From positions 22,134,582-22,198,581 of the forward strand of contig NC_134311.1 of assembly GCF_949628215.1 (NCBI RefSeq): a stretch of DNA of 64,000 nt, in the 5' to 3' direction. Below, one piece after another: positions 9,284 through 21,729 of the stretch (position 1 is the first letter of the stretch; each line of letters starts with the position of its first letter). The notes below the pieces were generated by a model. That model worked only from the letters and a program-made list of their open reading frames with translations. It did not search any database and had not been told where the DNA came from. The translations under genes and the position numbers were made by a program. Origin of the DNA: Phalacrocorax aristotelis. Taxonomy: Eukaryota; Chordata; Aves; Suliformes; Phalacrocoracidae.

Positions 9284-12200
9284 AAAGTAATACTCACAAA
9301 CCCCTCTAGGCAGGAGGAGGATTGTTGAAAGAAATAGGTTTGACTAAATGCACACGTTGCTGGCATAACTGCTAAAATACTTCAAAAACAACCTTAGATT
9401 CAAGATTTTTCACTTCTGCTCTCGTGTGTGATAGGCTTACACAGTAACTGCACGTAGGGGAAGACAGTTGAAGGTATAAGCAACGCTTACCTAGTTGGTA
9501 GGTATTATGCATTGAGTGGATTTGTAACGATTCTAAGTTTAATCGTATCTTATTACTGTTAATGAAATCTCTTTTTAGTCCAACATTAAACATCAGCAGA
9601 CTGCGAAGAAAACTTAGTTTTCTTATTCTTCCGAACGCTAGAGGAAGAGCTAATTCTAAGATGTTTCTAAACCTTCACTTTTAAAAACAAACATTTCTTC
9701 TTATCTTAAAATATTCACTGCTCTCTCACAATGGAAGTATCTATTTGGACATGTTATGTTTATCCGTGAGTTAAAAATATGAGAAAAAGCAGGGTGCCGA
9801 TGTATTTCTCTTTTGTTTTATGCAGTGTGCCAGTTTTTCTGTGCTTTCCAAGTTACACGATCATTACAGAAAAACAGGCAAACACCTGAATGGTAGGTGT
9901 ACGAGACCCAAAGAAAACAAAACACATTTTGAATTCGTTTCGTCAGAATCTAAGCTGAAGGCAAAATTACTTTTGTTAACGGCTCTAAAAATTTTCATAA
10001 CCATGTTGCAGGAATAACTTTGCAGTGATTTATTTGCTTCCAGAAACATACTCAGGAGATGAACAATCTGGTTTTTATGCACATAGAAGTAAGTAGGGGT
10101 GCTTACTTGGTGATAACCATTTGAAATTGGAAGACAAAATATACTGTCATTCTTTAAACGCAAATGCCACCATTGTGCTTTAGCTTACTTCTTTATTGTA
10201 TTTATTCAGAATTAACAAAATGCTGCAGAACTAATTAATTAACTTCAAAAATGAAACATTGATCATTTTGATAGTGATTAAGGGCACTCTAAATTAAGGT
10301 TGCACCAGAACTTTGAAGAATTTAATAATGATTGAACGCCCCTCAGTTAAGATGATGTTTAGGTTTTTAGTATGTAACTCAGCAGTTTATTGCAATACAT
10401 AAAGACCTCGTGCTTATTAAAAGACACATTGGTAAATGGATGAGTGGCCCAACTGATAAGTGCTCCTTATGTGAACAACATTTTGTAAATAAAAAGTCCT
10501 AAGAGTCTATTAGCAAAATTCATATTACATGTCTTGGTTAGTTGCCAAAGTTCTGCTAGAAAAATTAAAAATGTTCTATGATCATTATTGTTAGCACATA
10601 TGAGTTACAAAGTTGTATATTCTTATAGAGCCTAAGTCTGTTCTTAGAAATGTTTTAAGTATTCCCATGCCTTATTTTTGTTATGTATTTAATTATCAGC
10701 ATACATGAAAGTACCATAAATGCTGTAGTCCAATTCCAGATGAGAATATGTTTTAAGTCTTAGGATTTTGAAATATATATATAGATATATAAAAGGGGGT
10801 TTAATACTTTTTTTTTTTGTGGATTGGAAATTAATCCTCAAGTAAGCTTGAAAATGTGTTCTAACATTTCTGTTATTTATGTAGGCTTAGAATTAAGTAT
10901 ACATAGATTCTAATTATCACCTTAAAGTGCATTAGTCTTTCATCACTCTTTGCATGTGTTCTTATATGCGACAGCAAAATGTTATTGTCAAAGAATATTA
11001 TTCCATATCCAACAGTTAAAATAGTTTGGGAAGTTTGTTTTGTAATGGAGCATATTCATTTAATCCTGATTACGAGTGTCCTTCTAATTAGAATTCAGTC
11101 ACGATGTCAGGTACCTGGGCCAAATTTTGAAGTGATCTGCTTGCTTAGTGCTTGCTACTGCTTTTAATCTTGCCAGAGTTTGGGCTGAACTACTTGTTGT
11201 AATTATTGCTACATTTCTCTGCTTGCAGGATTGTGCTTCAAGATTGTAATTTATATTTAGGTATTTCCTTATAAGTTGTTTCAGTGGCAGGTTATGTAGC
11301 CTCATAAATTGTTACTAGTTTCAAGATGGTTGAAAATCCTTGCATTTCAAGTCAAGTTTCTGGTCATATATAGAGGCCAAACCTTGCCTCACAAAACCAA
11401 GTATTTTTTATTATGAGTATTATTGGATTTGGCTGTATCTTATACAAGAAAGTTGTGTATAAACTTACACCCACAAGAGAATTACTACAAGACATAAGTT
11501 GCTGATATATTTTCTGTTTGTGTATTTATGTGGATAATAAAATCAAGAAACCAGATGGTAATTAGACAGTTTAGAAACTGAAAAATCATTTCAACTTCAA
11601 CTGGTGAGTTCCCATAATTAAGCAGTATACCACAATTTGATCAATATTGCTAGAGGGCTTTTTTTAAGGTAGATACTCAGGAGCTGCAGACAGAAAAAAT
11701 GAGTGGATGCTTCTGAAAATTCTATGCATAGGCCAGAATTTCACAACCTGGATGTGTAAACTCAGGTGAATTTTGTAGCCGAGTATTCAGGCACTGATTC
11801 AGAAAAGCATCTGACTTCCCTAAGTGCATACTGACACTCATAAGTTCTGTTGCGGTTGTGCAGATGAATGGATGTGTACTTAAGTACCTTCCTGAACCAT
11901 CCAAATGGATAGACCTAATTTTGAGAAGCTCTGACTGTGGCTGCTCGTGGACACCTGGCACTTCTCGGGAGTACGCTGGCCTGCTGGCTGGATGTCAGAG
12001 TATCCTACCGTCCATTCAGATGCGCTTGCAGATTTCAGCGTGGCATATTGGTGGTATGTGCTGAGGTCACATGGCTGTTTTTTTGCTTGGTTTGGCTTGT
12101 TTGTTTTCCATCTAGAAATAGTTCTGCCTATATACAGAGATTAGGGAAACCATGCAGAAATGGTTGCAATAGGAAGAAGGCAGTTACGTGTGTTAAGAAC

Positions 12201-12889
12201 GACTAAGAAATTGGGAACAAAGCAGGGCAAAGTCAAGGCAATTGCTTTGGTTTTGGTATTCCATATAATTTTTATGTCAAGGGAGGCAAAAAAGCTTAAG
12301 TACTTGTGATATATGAGCATGCACACATGTATATGCATATATACAACTATTTTGAAATGACATAGCTTGTATTTTGAGAGCATTTCACCCAGCAGCTTGC
12401 TCTGAGAGCTAGAGAAATCTCTGACTGATTTCTTGTAAATAAAAGATCAGTAGTAGAGCCTTCAATTCTTTACACCTACTTCCTGTATTTTTAATAGTTT
12501 CACTAACACCTTGTGTCTCCAAAAGAACATTGTTGTTTATTTTAAAAGTGGGGTTTTGAAATGATTTGAAACATTCTATGGAAAAAAACTACACAAAGAA
12601 CAATAGTTTCACTGGCTTCCACCTTCCTAAGAAAGGCACCTTATTAACTGGTACATGGTCTTCATGAAATGCTTCTTATTAAATATTTTCCAAACGCACA
12701 TAGCGAGGACACTTGACTGCATTCTTTCTGTAGCCCTGTATCCTTTTGGAGAGGGACAGATAAAGATGAGCCTTCCTTTCTCCCCTGTTGCTATGATCCC
12801 AGCAATCTACCAGCTTCATGCTGGGCTGAGAAAATGAATGAATGCAATTAGTCCTTCAGGAGTCATGGTCTTTGCATTCATACGGAGAG

Positions 12890-13025
12890 GCATATGTAAT
12901 ATACACATTTATATGCGAATATGTATGCATTTCAATGTATGCATATGTAGACTTATGTGTATATATATGCATATATATACATATGTGTGTATACATTGAA
13001 GATGCGTACATATGTATGTACGTGT
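12890..13025. repeat. TA/TG-rich simple sequence with a 43-nt perfectly alternating core
   Basis: The stretch is dominated by TATG, TGTA and TATA steps. From 12954 to 12996 purine and pyrimidine alternate without a break. The centre (tatatatgcatatata) is self-complementary, so it can extrude as a cruciform. A similar 29-nt alternating run lies at 12317-12345. Probably a decayed microsatellite. Confidence 0.8.
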
Positions 13026-16000
13026 CATTAAAAGGTTATGTGTAGAGTAAATCATGAATGTTGCATGAAAATCAATCTCTGAAAATGAATTTTTTTTTTA
13101 ATTGGTGAACTCTTAAACGTTTAGCAAATGAATAGGTTTACAAACTAATTCCCAGGTCCCATCTTCCAGCTAAGATCTCTTGTTTTAAAATTAAGAAGAA
13201 TAATTAAAACATTATTTGTAGAAGCTGTGTTTTAGTTTTTGGCCATCTTCCCATTGTGCTGTTTCTTTGCACAGCAGTAGTCCCTGGGTCAGTAGGTGGG
13301 CAGGTAGATAAGCATGCACTCAAGCACACGAACGTAAAATGAAACAGAGATTACTGGGATATGCTTTGAGAACTCTCTGGGCTTATTAGAGTACCGTGCT
13401 ACTGCCTTTTCCTAAACTAGTCTGTCGCTGGGCAGAGTACTGCATTGTTGAAATATTAGACTTTAAGAAAGCATGTAAAGAAGGCTACTCATTTGGATCA
13501 CCTTAGAGAAGATGCTAAGAGAGATGCAACCTTTCCTGGAGAAAGGATGAGTAGACAGTAGTTTATCCGTAGGTGTGAGATGTACCTCCCTTGCTTTGGC
13601 TCACTCGTCGTTTTTCAATTTTTCTTAATGCAATTAGAAGTATTTTGTAACTGGGATTTTCTTCCAATAATCACTCTTGCTCTGTTATCCAGGTCTGAGT
13701 ATTTTTTTTTTTTTTTAATATCTTTAGTCTCATGATTAATCTAAGCTTCCAGTCTTTCTGCATGGTGTAATTCACTGTTGAGAATAAAGGGCCCTGTTTT
13801 GTTTTAGTTTTCGTTGCACTTGTGCTTAAAATTTAGTTAGTCAGCAGCACACCAACATAATGAAATGAAAACGTTTGGTTTAAAATAAACAGACATGTCA
13901 CTGAAATTGCTTTCTGGTGGTATTACAGTTACTGTGGGTAAACCCTACTGTAATGTACTTCAGCATAGCTGAATGGAAGAATAGAATCCTTCACGCATTA
14001 GAAGTCTTCGTCGCATTTTTGCATTCTCCCTTTGTAGTCTCTACAAGCTGGATTATAGTTGAGCTCATTTAAAATGGTGGGTATTATTTTATAGTGTGCA
14101 AACATGTATAGATGTATGAAATAATCTTTTTTTTTTAAGAAACTGAGCATAGATTGTTGCATTACAAAACCACAAATTCCCACTCCTACACATTTTTAAT
14201 AATAATCTGTGTTAAAATAAAGTATTTGAAAATATATAAAAAACAGTGCTCTTCCAGGAGGATTGAGATTGTATTTCTCTCCTGTAGAACACCAAGGTTT
14301 CCAATAAAAGAAAAATACCCCCCTACATATATATTTTTTCTTTCATCTGGGGAAACATCATTCATATTTTACTGTTGACAGGTTGATGAAAATACATTGT
14401 TAGATCCTAGTTTTATGAAAAATATGGGTTTGTTTATTTTTGACTGCTGCAAAATGTAGAGAAATAGTTTGATGCCTGTATTCTGTTAACTGGTATGCTA
14501 GGAGTTTTATGGCCATTTTTCTGTTTAAATGCATGACCAGTGAAAATGCTGTCAAAAGAGAAATCAGCTAACGAGAAGATACACAAGAGTCCTGTTAATT
14601 AGCAAGATCTGCTTGAATTGCTAATAACAATTTATAGCAAATTCTCCAGGTTTAGCAATTTTAACTTGAAAGGCCTTTAAAATTACAGTTCTTATTGTCA
14701 CTTGCATTATAATATAGTGGAAGACTTTGCCTATCCATGCTAATATATAGTGTCGAAAAAAGGATCATAGACCGACAAAACCTTTAAGTACAGTATTAGT
14801 TAATCTTCACTTTGTTAATTTTCTTTTCTGTCATTAAATCAGCATATTCATTTAATGAGTAACTGTTCAACAGTAATACCCTCAATTAAAAATTTTACTT
14901 CATGTTTATCACTGAGTAACTTTATATTTTTTGTTTGCTTTCATTGGACGCTTGAAAAGCCATCTTATTTGATAGGCACCATTTTTAGTTTTTGATGACA
15001 GTAATGAAATGGTGCTGGAGTGCAGAGAAATAATTATTTGCTTGTGAATCATCTGGTAAGGCGGAAAACTGGAGTAGAGATAGGTTTGCTTTGACTCTGA
15101 TCACCCTCTGCTAAAATATCTTTTTGTTCCATTCCTAAAGATAAAATTTGGCCTCACGACGTTTAAAAGGATACATATTTTGACAGAACATATTTTGCAC
15201 TGTAAGTAATGTTTGCTGCGTAGCATTGATGTTTTTTATTTGCTAAAATAATATAATTTTTCCTCCCCAGAATTATTTAATTTTTTTGCTTGGGGGTGGA
15301 TGCTGGCCAGTGGTGGGCAGATTCACATTATGCGAGTTGTTCATAAGTAGTAGCTGAGAGCTGTGGCCTTTGCCTAGTCGATAGCAATGAAGCACTACCT
15401 TTTTGCTTTTGTGGACTTCAGAGTAGCGTTTTTCTTACTCATATTACAGTTCAGAAGAACTTCCTTCTCTCTACAGACTTTCAGATCACATTATCTTATC
15501 ATAAGGGGAATTGCTAAGAAATGTATATAAATTTTTATTATAATACTAGTTCTGTGCATAGGCTTTTTTATTTTATTTTTTGCTTTACATTTGTTTTAAT
15601 TTTGTAAATAAATTTGAGTATCTTATCTGAATTTGTGCTTTTGAAACTGGAGCTAAATACGTTCTAGATTTTGAATCAAAACTTTAAAAAACCCCAAATC
15701 TCACAATGTTTAATGTTTTGCAATTTTCATAGTGCTGTAAAATATAGATGTATTTTTTTGTGAGAAAACAGAAAAAAAAGTATTTTGTTTTACTTACTGG
15801 TAGATTTCATTATGATCTTTGTAGCACAGTTATCAGTCTGTGATGCTAGTTCATCAACGTTAGGTAAGGACTGCTAGCAGCTTTAACGATATTGGGTCTC
15901 CTGGAATTGTTGTTGCAAAGAAATTTGCTAATTAATGTATTAATGTTGTTAATGAGCAGGAAAACTGGCTGCATTGTTTGGTCTGTTGGTTTTTGTTGTT

Positions 16001-17400
16001 TTTTGTTTTTTCTCTTTAGTTGATGTCTAATCAGATATAAAAAATAGTTATATATTCATACGGGCAGGGCGTTTGGTGAGCAGAAGTCAACAAAGTAGGA
16101 GCTATCAATCCTGCTCACTTCCCTATTGTTTTCAGAAAAGAAGGAAATAAAGAGAGACTCTGGAATTTGAAAGTATTGACCTTCTGACACACACACACAG
16201 CATGGCCATTGCACTGGCACATAAAGTGCCTTAAGCCACCATAATGGCAAACTGCATTTTTGAAGTTACTGATATGAGAGCCAGCTGGATGGGGGATGGA
16301 CAGCCAACATTGATTCTGAAGCTATTTGCGAGTTACCACTTTAGAGCCAGACAGCTTCACTTTTATATTCCCAAACTTACCACTTAGGAATAATGTTGCT
16401 TTGTTCAGCTTAGCCAGGGATTTGTGACTGCTACATAGATTTAGAACCGTTTGGTCCAGAGTTGTGTGGTCATTCTTCATAGAGATCTGCTTCACAGAGT
16501 AATTTCATTCATTGGTGGTGGGGGAGGGATGAGAAACAGTGAAGGGACATTCAGATATAGCATTCTTCAAGGAAAATGCTCATCCACATTAGCTAGTCAC
16601 GTTTTTAAAGCTTTTTAAAGATAAAGGCAGAGATTTGGATCAGGTAGTTAAAAGCCAGTTCAGACCTGTGTCTTCAGACTACATGTGATCTCCTGGATGG
16701 GGTCTCTGAGCATAGTCTGGAAAAGACCTAATATTTTATGTACTGCAACAGCTCTTCCCTGCTATCCCCCCTGCCTTTTTTTTTTTGTTTATAGTTATTG
16801 CTCCAATACACTTATACATCTTTTTGCTGTTCTCTTGGGGCTTAGCTTATTAAAAATTAGTGATCCATCACTAAGCGGGGTACAGTATAAATACTGGTGC
16901 TCCCAAAAGGGAGTTTTTGTGCCAAACCAGAAGAAATAATAGGGATACAAAAGCTGCCAGAAAGCGTGTCTCCCAGTTGCTAATTAATCAGGCGAAAAAG
17001 CACCTCAGCAACTACAGTTGAATGTGGGACAGTTTATTGTGAATATTGAATAAAGATATGTTAGGGCAGCGTAGTATCTTTTTGTTTGTAGCTACGTATA
17101 ATTAAAAAAAAAAAGTCAACTATGTGCCAGAGTTGGTGGGGATTTCTTTTATTTTGATGGCACTGCCAGTAGATAGACCTCTTGCAGAAAACCTCATGCT
17201 ACTTTTGAACAAAAAACATTACCATTTTGCCTTTTTATTTTTTCTGTCTGTTTTTAAAGTGGTGGTCATTAATAGTAATATCTATAGACAATAACCAAAG
17301 CTTTAGAAAAGATATTTTAAAGAACTCGTATCTTCAGTAGTCTGGGTTACAAGGTATGGGAGAAAAAGAACCATTGCTGTTAATACCTGGTATCCAAAGC

Positions 17401-17582
17401 TGCCAATCACTTTTGGCACAGCTCCCATCATGGTCGCTGTGCCCATAATTAAATGCCTGTCATTAGTGTATTTTTCCATAACATTTACAATGGAAAAGGC
17501 AAGGGGTCCTTGCAGAGCTATGGCTGTCAGGGGAACAATAAAAACTAATTACACACTCTGCTGTCACCATTGTCAGCTCTGC
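17401..17582. other. Cluster of five nested or successive stem-loops (candidate conserved or structured element)
   Basis: Perfect inverted repeats follow one another: 17401-17406 with 17413-17418 (tgccaa/ttggca); 17415-17422 with 17436-17443 (ggcacagc/gctgtgcc, 13-nt loop); 17472-17479 with 17490-17497 (ttttccat/atggaaaa, 10-nt loop); 17499-17504 with 17508-17513 (gcaagg/ccttgc, 3-nt loop); and 17512-17519 with 17575-17582 (gcagagct/agctctgc), extended by atgg/ccat. The block also has balanced base composition in an AT-rich setting. It could be a regulatory element with dyad binding sites or a structured RNA. Single 8-bp repeats are common by chance; only the clustering is notable. Confidence 0.35.
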
Positions 17583-17589
17583 TTTTGGG

Positions 17590-20500
17590 GGGAAAGAACA
17601 TGGAAAGTGTGTGCCTAATAATTATATATATAAAATTATATATATACAATACCCAATTGGGGAAACTCAGTCATAGTGAAGTGACATTTACTTGGGAGTT
17701 TATTATTCCTACATTCAAAAGATCTTAATTCTAGGGTTGTATTTTTCCCTTCACTTACGCCTAAGTTGCATACACTTTTCCCTTGCATTTCAGTCAGTTT
17801 TGCCTTTCTTTCTGTCTTGCACACTTTCTGGTGAACTGAGCTTTCCAATAAAATTGCTGGGATCAAAGCCAGTATTTGCCTGCATTTATTAAGTGGGTGC
17901 AAATCATCTTATCCTTTGTGTGCTTTTGCTTCTGTCCCGCATAGTAAACTGGATTAAAAAAAAAAACCCAAAACCTGAATGAAAGCAGCTAGTTTTCATT
18001 TTCACCTTTTCATTATTTTCAGCCCACAGTGTGCAGGTCATCTTCAGCGAAATCAGGTTAAGATTTTGGAGTACTGCAGTAGCAGCTTTGGTGAAATATG
18101 TGGCAGTTCTATTTATCAATGCGCAAATATTTCCAAATGTAAGCATAAGCGCATAATTGCAGAGTGAATTATCTTGAATATTGTCCTTAAAGGCATTAAA
18201 AGAGTGAAGTTGTGCCTTCACATTAGCATTTACTAGCCTGTAAAATAAGTTATTTATTTAAGCAGGTTTTTTAGCCCCCTGATTTAAAAAAAGAATAGAT
18301 CCTCAGAACCAGAATTTTTAATATATTTAGGTACCTAGAGTTGTAGTCAGGAGCCATGGGGGATTTTTGAGACTACTTCGTGCCTAACTTGGTGCCTTAG
18401 ATTTTATTTCTGCTTTTTTACACCTGTAGGTTCTTAAATAGCTTTCAAAAAATGGTTCCTAAAGCTGATTATGGGAAATAGTTTAAATAAATATCCTAGT
18501 TTTTAAAAGTTGCTGAAGTCAGTAGGAGCTGATGGATACTAATGAGGAATGGAAGTCCATCTACTTATTTGAATTCTATGCCTCGATAGATACTACAGGA
18601 TCTAATGTTGGTCTTTTTTTTTTTTTTTAACACACTGCCTTTTGATGCTGTTTTATTGCAGTAATTTTGGCAGCCTTCAGATCCAACTCTATTGAAGTAA
18701 AAAGATTGTCCCACTGCTTTGGATGGGAGGTGGTTTAGGTCCTGTATTGATGATTTTATGGTGTATAAATAAGAGTTTCAATAGTTATGCAGATTGCGTG
18801 GCCTCTCAAAAATTGACAAGCCTGAATCAAATCTAGTGGGAGGGCACAGCAGCATGGGACTATATACCCCTGTGGGTATTTGTCTGATTGTGTCCAGGTA
18901 AGTTCTAGACTGAGATTTTTTTGAACCCGTTTTGTGGAGTTGGGACCTCCACCTTTGGGAGGCTGAAGGGAGTAAAAGTGAACCTGGTGGAATGAGTAGT
19001 TGCTGTCAGCAGTTTCAAAAGTCAGAATAGGTTTATCATGTGTGATTAGCAGATAGGCATTAGCAAAACTCTGAGATGTTGGATGCTGTATACAGTGGAA
19101 GACAATTTGGTGTGTGCCAAAAAAAAAAAAAATCATTAATTTAAGATCATGAAGCTAAAGTTAATCAGATATAGCAGTACACCACTGGGATAGAGGTTAC
19201 GTATTTTCCAATGCACTATGTGCAATACACTGCTCTCTTCTAGATATGATATTCCTTAAAGACCAGACAGCTAGAATTGTTTCCTCACTGAAATAACTAA
19301 AACACTGTGTTCAGGAAAGAAGTCTCTGCTTTCTAGAAAATAGTACAGTAGCCTTCTACAAAACAAAAGTCTCTATTTTGCTGGAGAAGGCTACTTCTCC
19401 TTGCAAATGTAAACTCTTTAATATATAGACCATGTAATTTATTATGTGTTTACTGAAATGGTGCGCAGGGATTCTTGTCATGTGGCATGTCACTGTATTT
19501 TAAGGCTGCTGGGAGAATGAGAAAGCAATTTATCTTGAAACAATTTTGTATAATGGAGTACCAAGTATTAAATTTTTCTTGATTTCCAGTGGACTTGCTG
19601 AAGCCTAGTGGCTATGACATACAACTTAATGAGAGGAAGACACGTCTTTCAGGAAATGTGGCACATATTTAATTTGAGAAGGCAGATATTGATGAAATGA
19701 ACTTACTTTTCTTAAAATTGAGTCTTGCAAAAAAAATCAAGTTCTAATTCTTAAAATGTATCCATCATGCGTGTATTTGAAATTTGATTATGTTTTGTAG
19801 TCTCTGTGTTGGTAGATCCAGTTGTAAGACTTTGGATTGAGTTTAATGTTACTTCTATGTATTTGTAGCGAGTTGCCTGCGAGGTTCCCAGAAATCTTTG
19901 AAAATTTTCTGTGAAGTTTATTTTTTAAATATATTTTTAAAAGTGTACTGTGAATGTTTAAGAGCTTTTTATGCTGAGGTCACAAATGATGTACCAGAAT
20001 GCATACGCATTTTTGCCAAAGAACTTACGTCTTAAACAGTCCTCAGACAAACTACCTTTACAAAAAACACCAGGAACACTTTCTGCAGAGAACGTGATCA
20101 TTTGGTAACACCCCTAACAACATAGTCCTCACTTAAAAACGTGAAATATAAATCAGTCTCTCAAAAGTTGTACTGTAGATAGGAACTTCACTAGTGGAAG
20201 TTCTGTACATTTGTTGAGGGTTTTGAAAGTATAAAGATATTCTTCATTAAAAAGAAAATAAAAAGAGTGGTGTTATTTGCAGTATCTTTAATCAGGGTGG
20301 TACGAAATTCTCATTAAGGTTAAAATTCACATTATCATAACAAGTGAGAGTGTGGGTGAAGAAGGAAAATTAGAGAGGTAGATCATCCTTGTTTCTCATT
20401 ATATCATGGCTATTCACTGCATTCAAATTCCAAGCAAACTCTTTCTCTATATTTCAATTATATAAAACTTACTTGCAAAGAACACTTTACGAAGAGAATC

Positions 20501-21660
20501 TCTGTGCTCACAGTTTCAGATCTGAAGCATGATAGTTAGCTTTAAAAAAAAAGTTTTTTTAGTGATTTACAGCATCACTTTAATATCACCTTTTCAGACC
20601 CCATCTCTGACTGAACTACATTTTATAGCTTACTGTAAAAAGATATCTCCGTTTTCCATTTTTCATACTAGCTGTCTTGATTTACTGCTGATATAATGGC
20701 CTTCTTCAGAACAAAGCATTTGGAAGAGTTTCATAAGCACTTTATTTTAGGTGTAGAGTTTGGAGCTAATATATTATTACTGATGAAAGCAATTTTACCT
20801 TTGTAACTTCTTTGAGTAAATCAGACCATTGCAGTGCACAATTAGGATTTCTGTACTGTTTTTTTCTTATGTATGACAGAGGAATGATTGCATCTTCTTT
20901 GTGTTTGTGTGGTTATTTTCTTCATAAAACTAGCACAGTGGATGCCCACAAGACTTGATTTTTAGATCAGAATTAGTGTCACGTAGGTTTAACCCAATCT
21001 TCTTCAATTATCTGTTTTCTTTCATATTCAGCCCTACTCTTAAGACTAAATGTCCTCTGCTTTCCACACTGTAATGAAAGTGTCAAAGACAAAGCAAGAC
21101 TTGGTAGTGCTTAGACCCCAAAGTATGGTGATGGACCCAGGTGTAAAAGTTCTGTGGTCTTCAGTTAAATGTGCTAGAGATTAGCACTATTATTTGTGAT
21201 TCCTGTTAGGGATGGTATTTTTAATGGTTTTGGTCTGAGAGACATTCCCACCTTTGAGAAGGGAAAACATTTTTTTTTATGTTAAGTTGATAGGTTTTAG
21301 AGAGAACCTTTCCTGCACTCCCTGCTCATGGTGGTCCACATCCCTGCGGTAATGTTCTTTTTAAATAATATATCAGAAGCAATAATAGTGTTTACACAAA
21401 TATGGCTTGTCAGCTGAGAAATTTTCTGGTCAGTACAGAATATCCTGATTTATGATAATACAGGATTGCTAATTACCTTTTTCTGCAGTATTCTATTATA
21501 AGTGATTGTAAGTAGTATTCTGCAATATTTATCTAGTTAACAGAGGGTAAAAGAAATTGTGTGTTAGCATACTCTGACCAGATGCTGTGCTATATTTGCA
21601 TGAAATTCCCATTGAGTTTACTGATTTATTGGGGATGTTATTTTATTTTTTAAGTTGCAG
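17590..21660. other. Intronic AT-rich stretch with minor repeats
   Basis: Contains two copies of aattatatatata at 17620-17648, T runs near 18608-18626, an A run at 19118-19131 and the alternative hairpins at 19347-19400. Otherwise unique AT-rich sequence with no recognisable gene. Confidence 0.6.
19347..19400. repeat. Two mutually exclusive hairpins
   Basis: The arm 19347-19357 (agtagccttct) is perfectly complementary to 19385-19395 (agaaggctact), with a further caaaa/ttttg pairing inside. The right arm can instead pair locally: 19383-19389 (ggagaag) with 19394-19400 (cttctcc) around a 4-nt loop. Both helices cannot form at once. This is seen in sequence; any switching role is speculation. 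Confidence 0.55.
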
Positions 21661-21664
21661 TAAT

Positions 21665-21729
21665 AAAAGAGAATGAAGTAAGTATCAACTGTTCAGTTGA
21701 CAGTACTTCATTGTGTTTCATTCTCTTTT
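21665..21729. other. 65-nt long hairpin (pre-miRNA-sized or MITE-like)
   Basis: Three perfect helices stack: 21665-21671 with 21723-21729 (aaaagag/ctctttt), 21672-21680 with 21704-21712 (aatgaagta/tacttcatt) and 21685-21691 with 21694-21700 (tcaactg/cagttga). The terminal loop is only two bases if fully paired, there is a 4/3 internal loop, and a 10-nt bulge on the 3' arm (gtgtttcatt) repeats ttcatt. That gives 23 paired positions in 65 nt, well beyond chance. It could be a transcribed small-RNA hairpin or a tiny foldback element. The very small terminal loop and large bulge are not ideal for Dicer processing. Confidence 0.5.

Larger units (their letters stand above)
8521..17400. other. Intronic AT-rich stretch without genes
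   Basis: Unique AT-rich sequence. It contains the G16 tract at 9260, TA/TG simple sequence at 12317-12345 and 12890-13025, a T run at about 13700-13716, and a short (AC)n at 16187-16199. Homeodomain-like TAATTA strings are frequent (for example near 14595 and 15930), but at a level expected from composition. The open frames here are short and lack domains. Confidence 0.6.
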
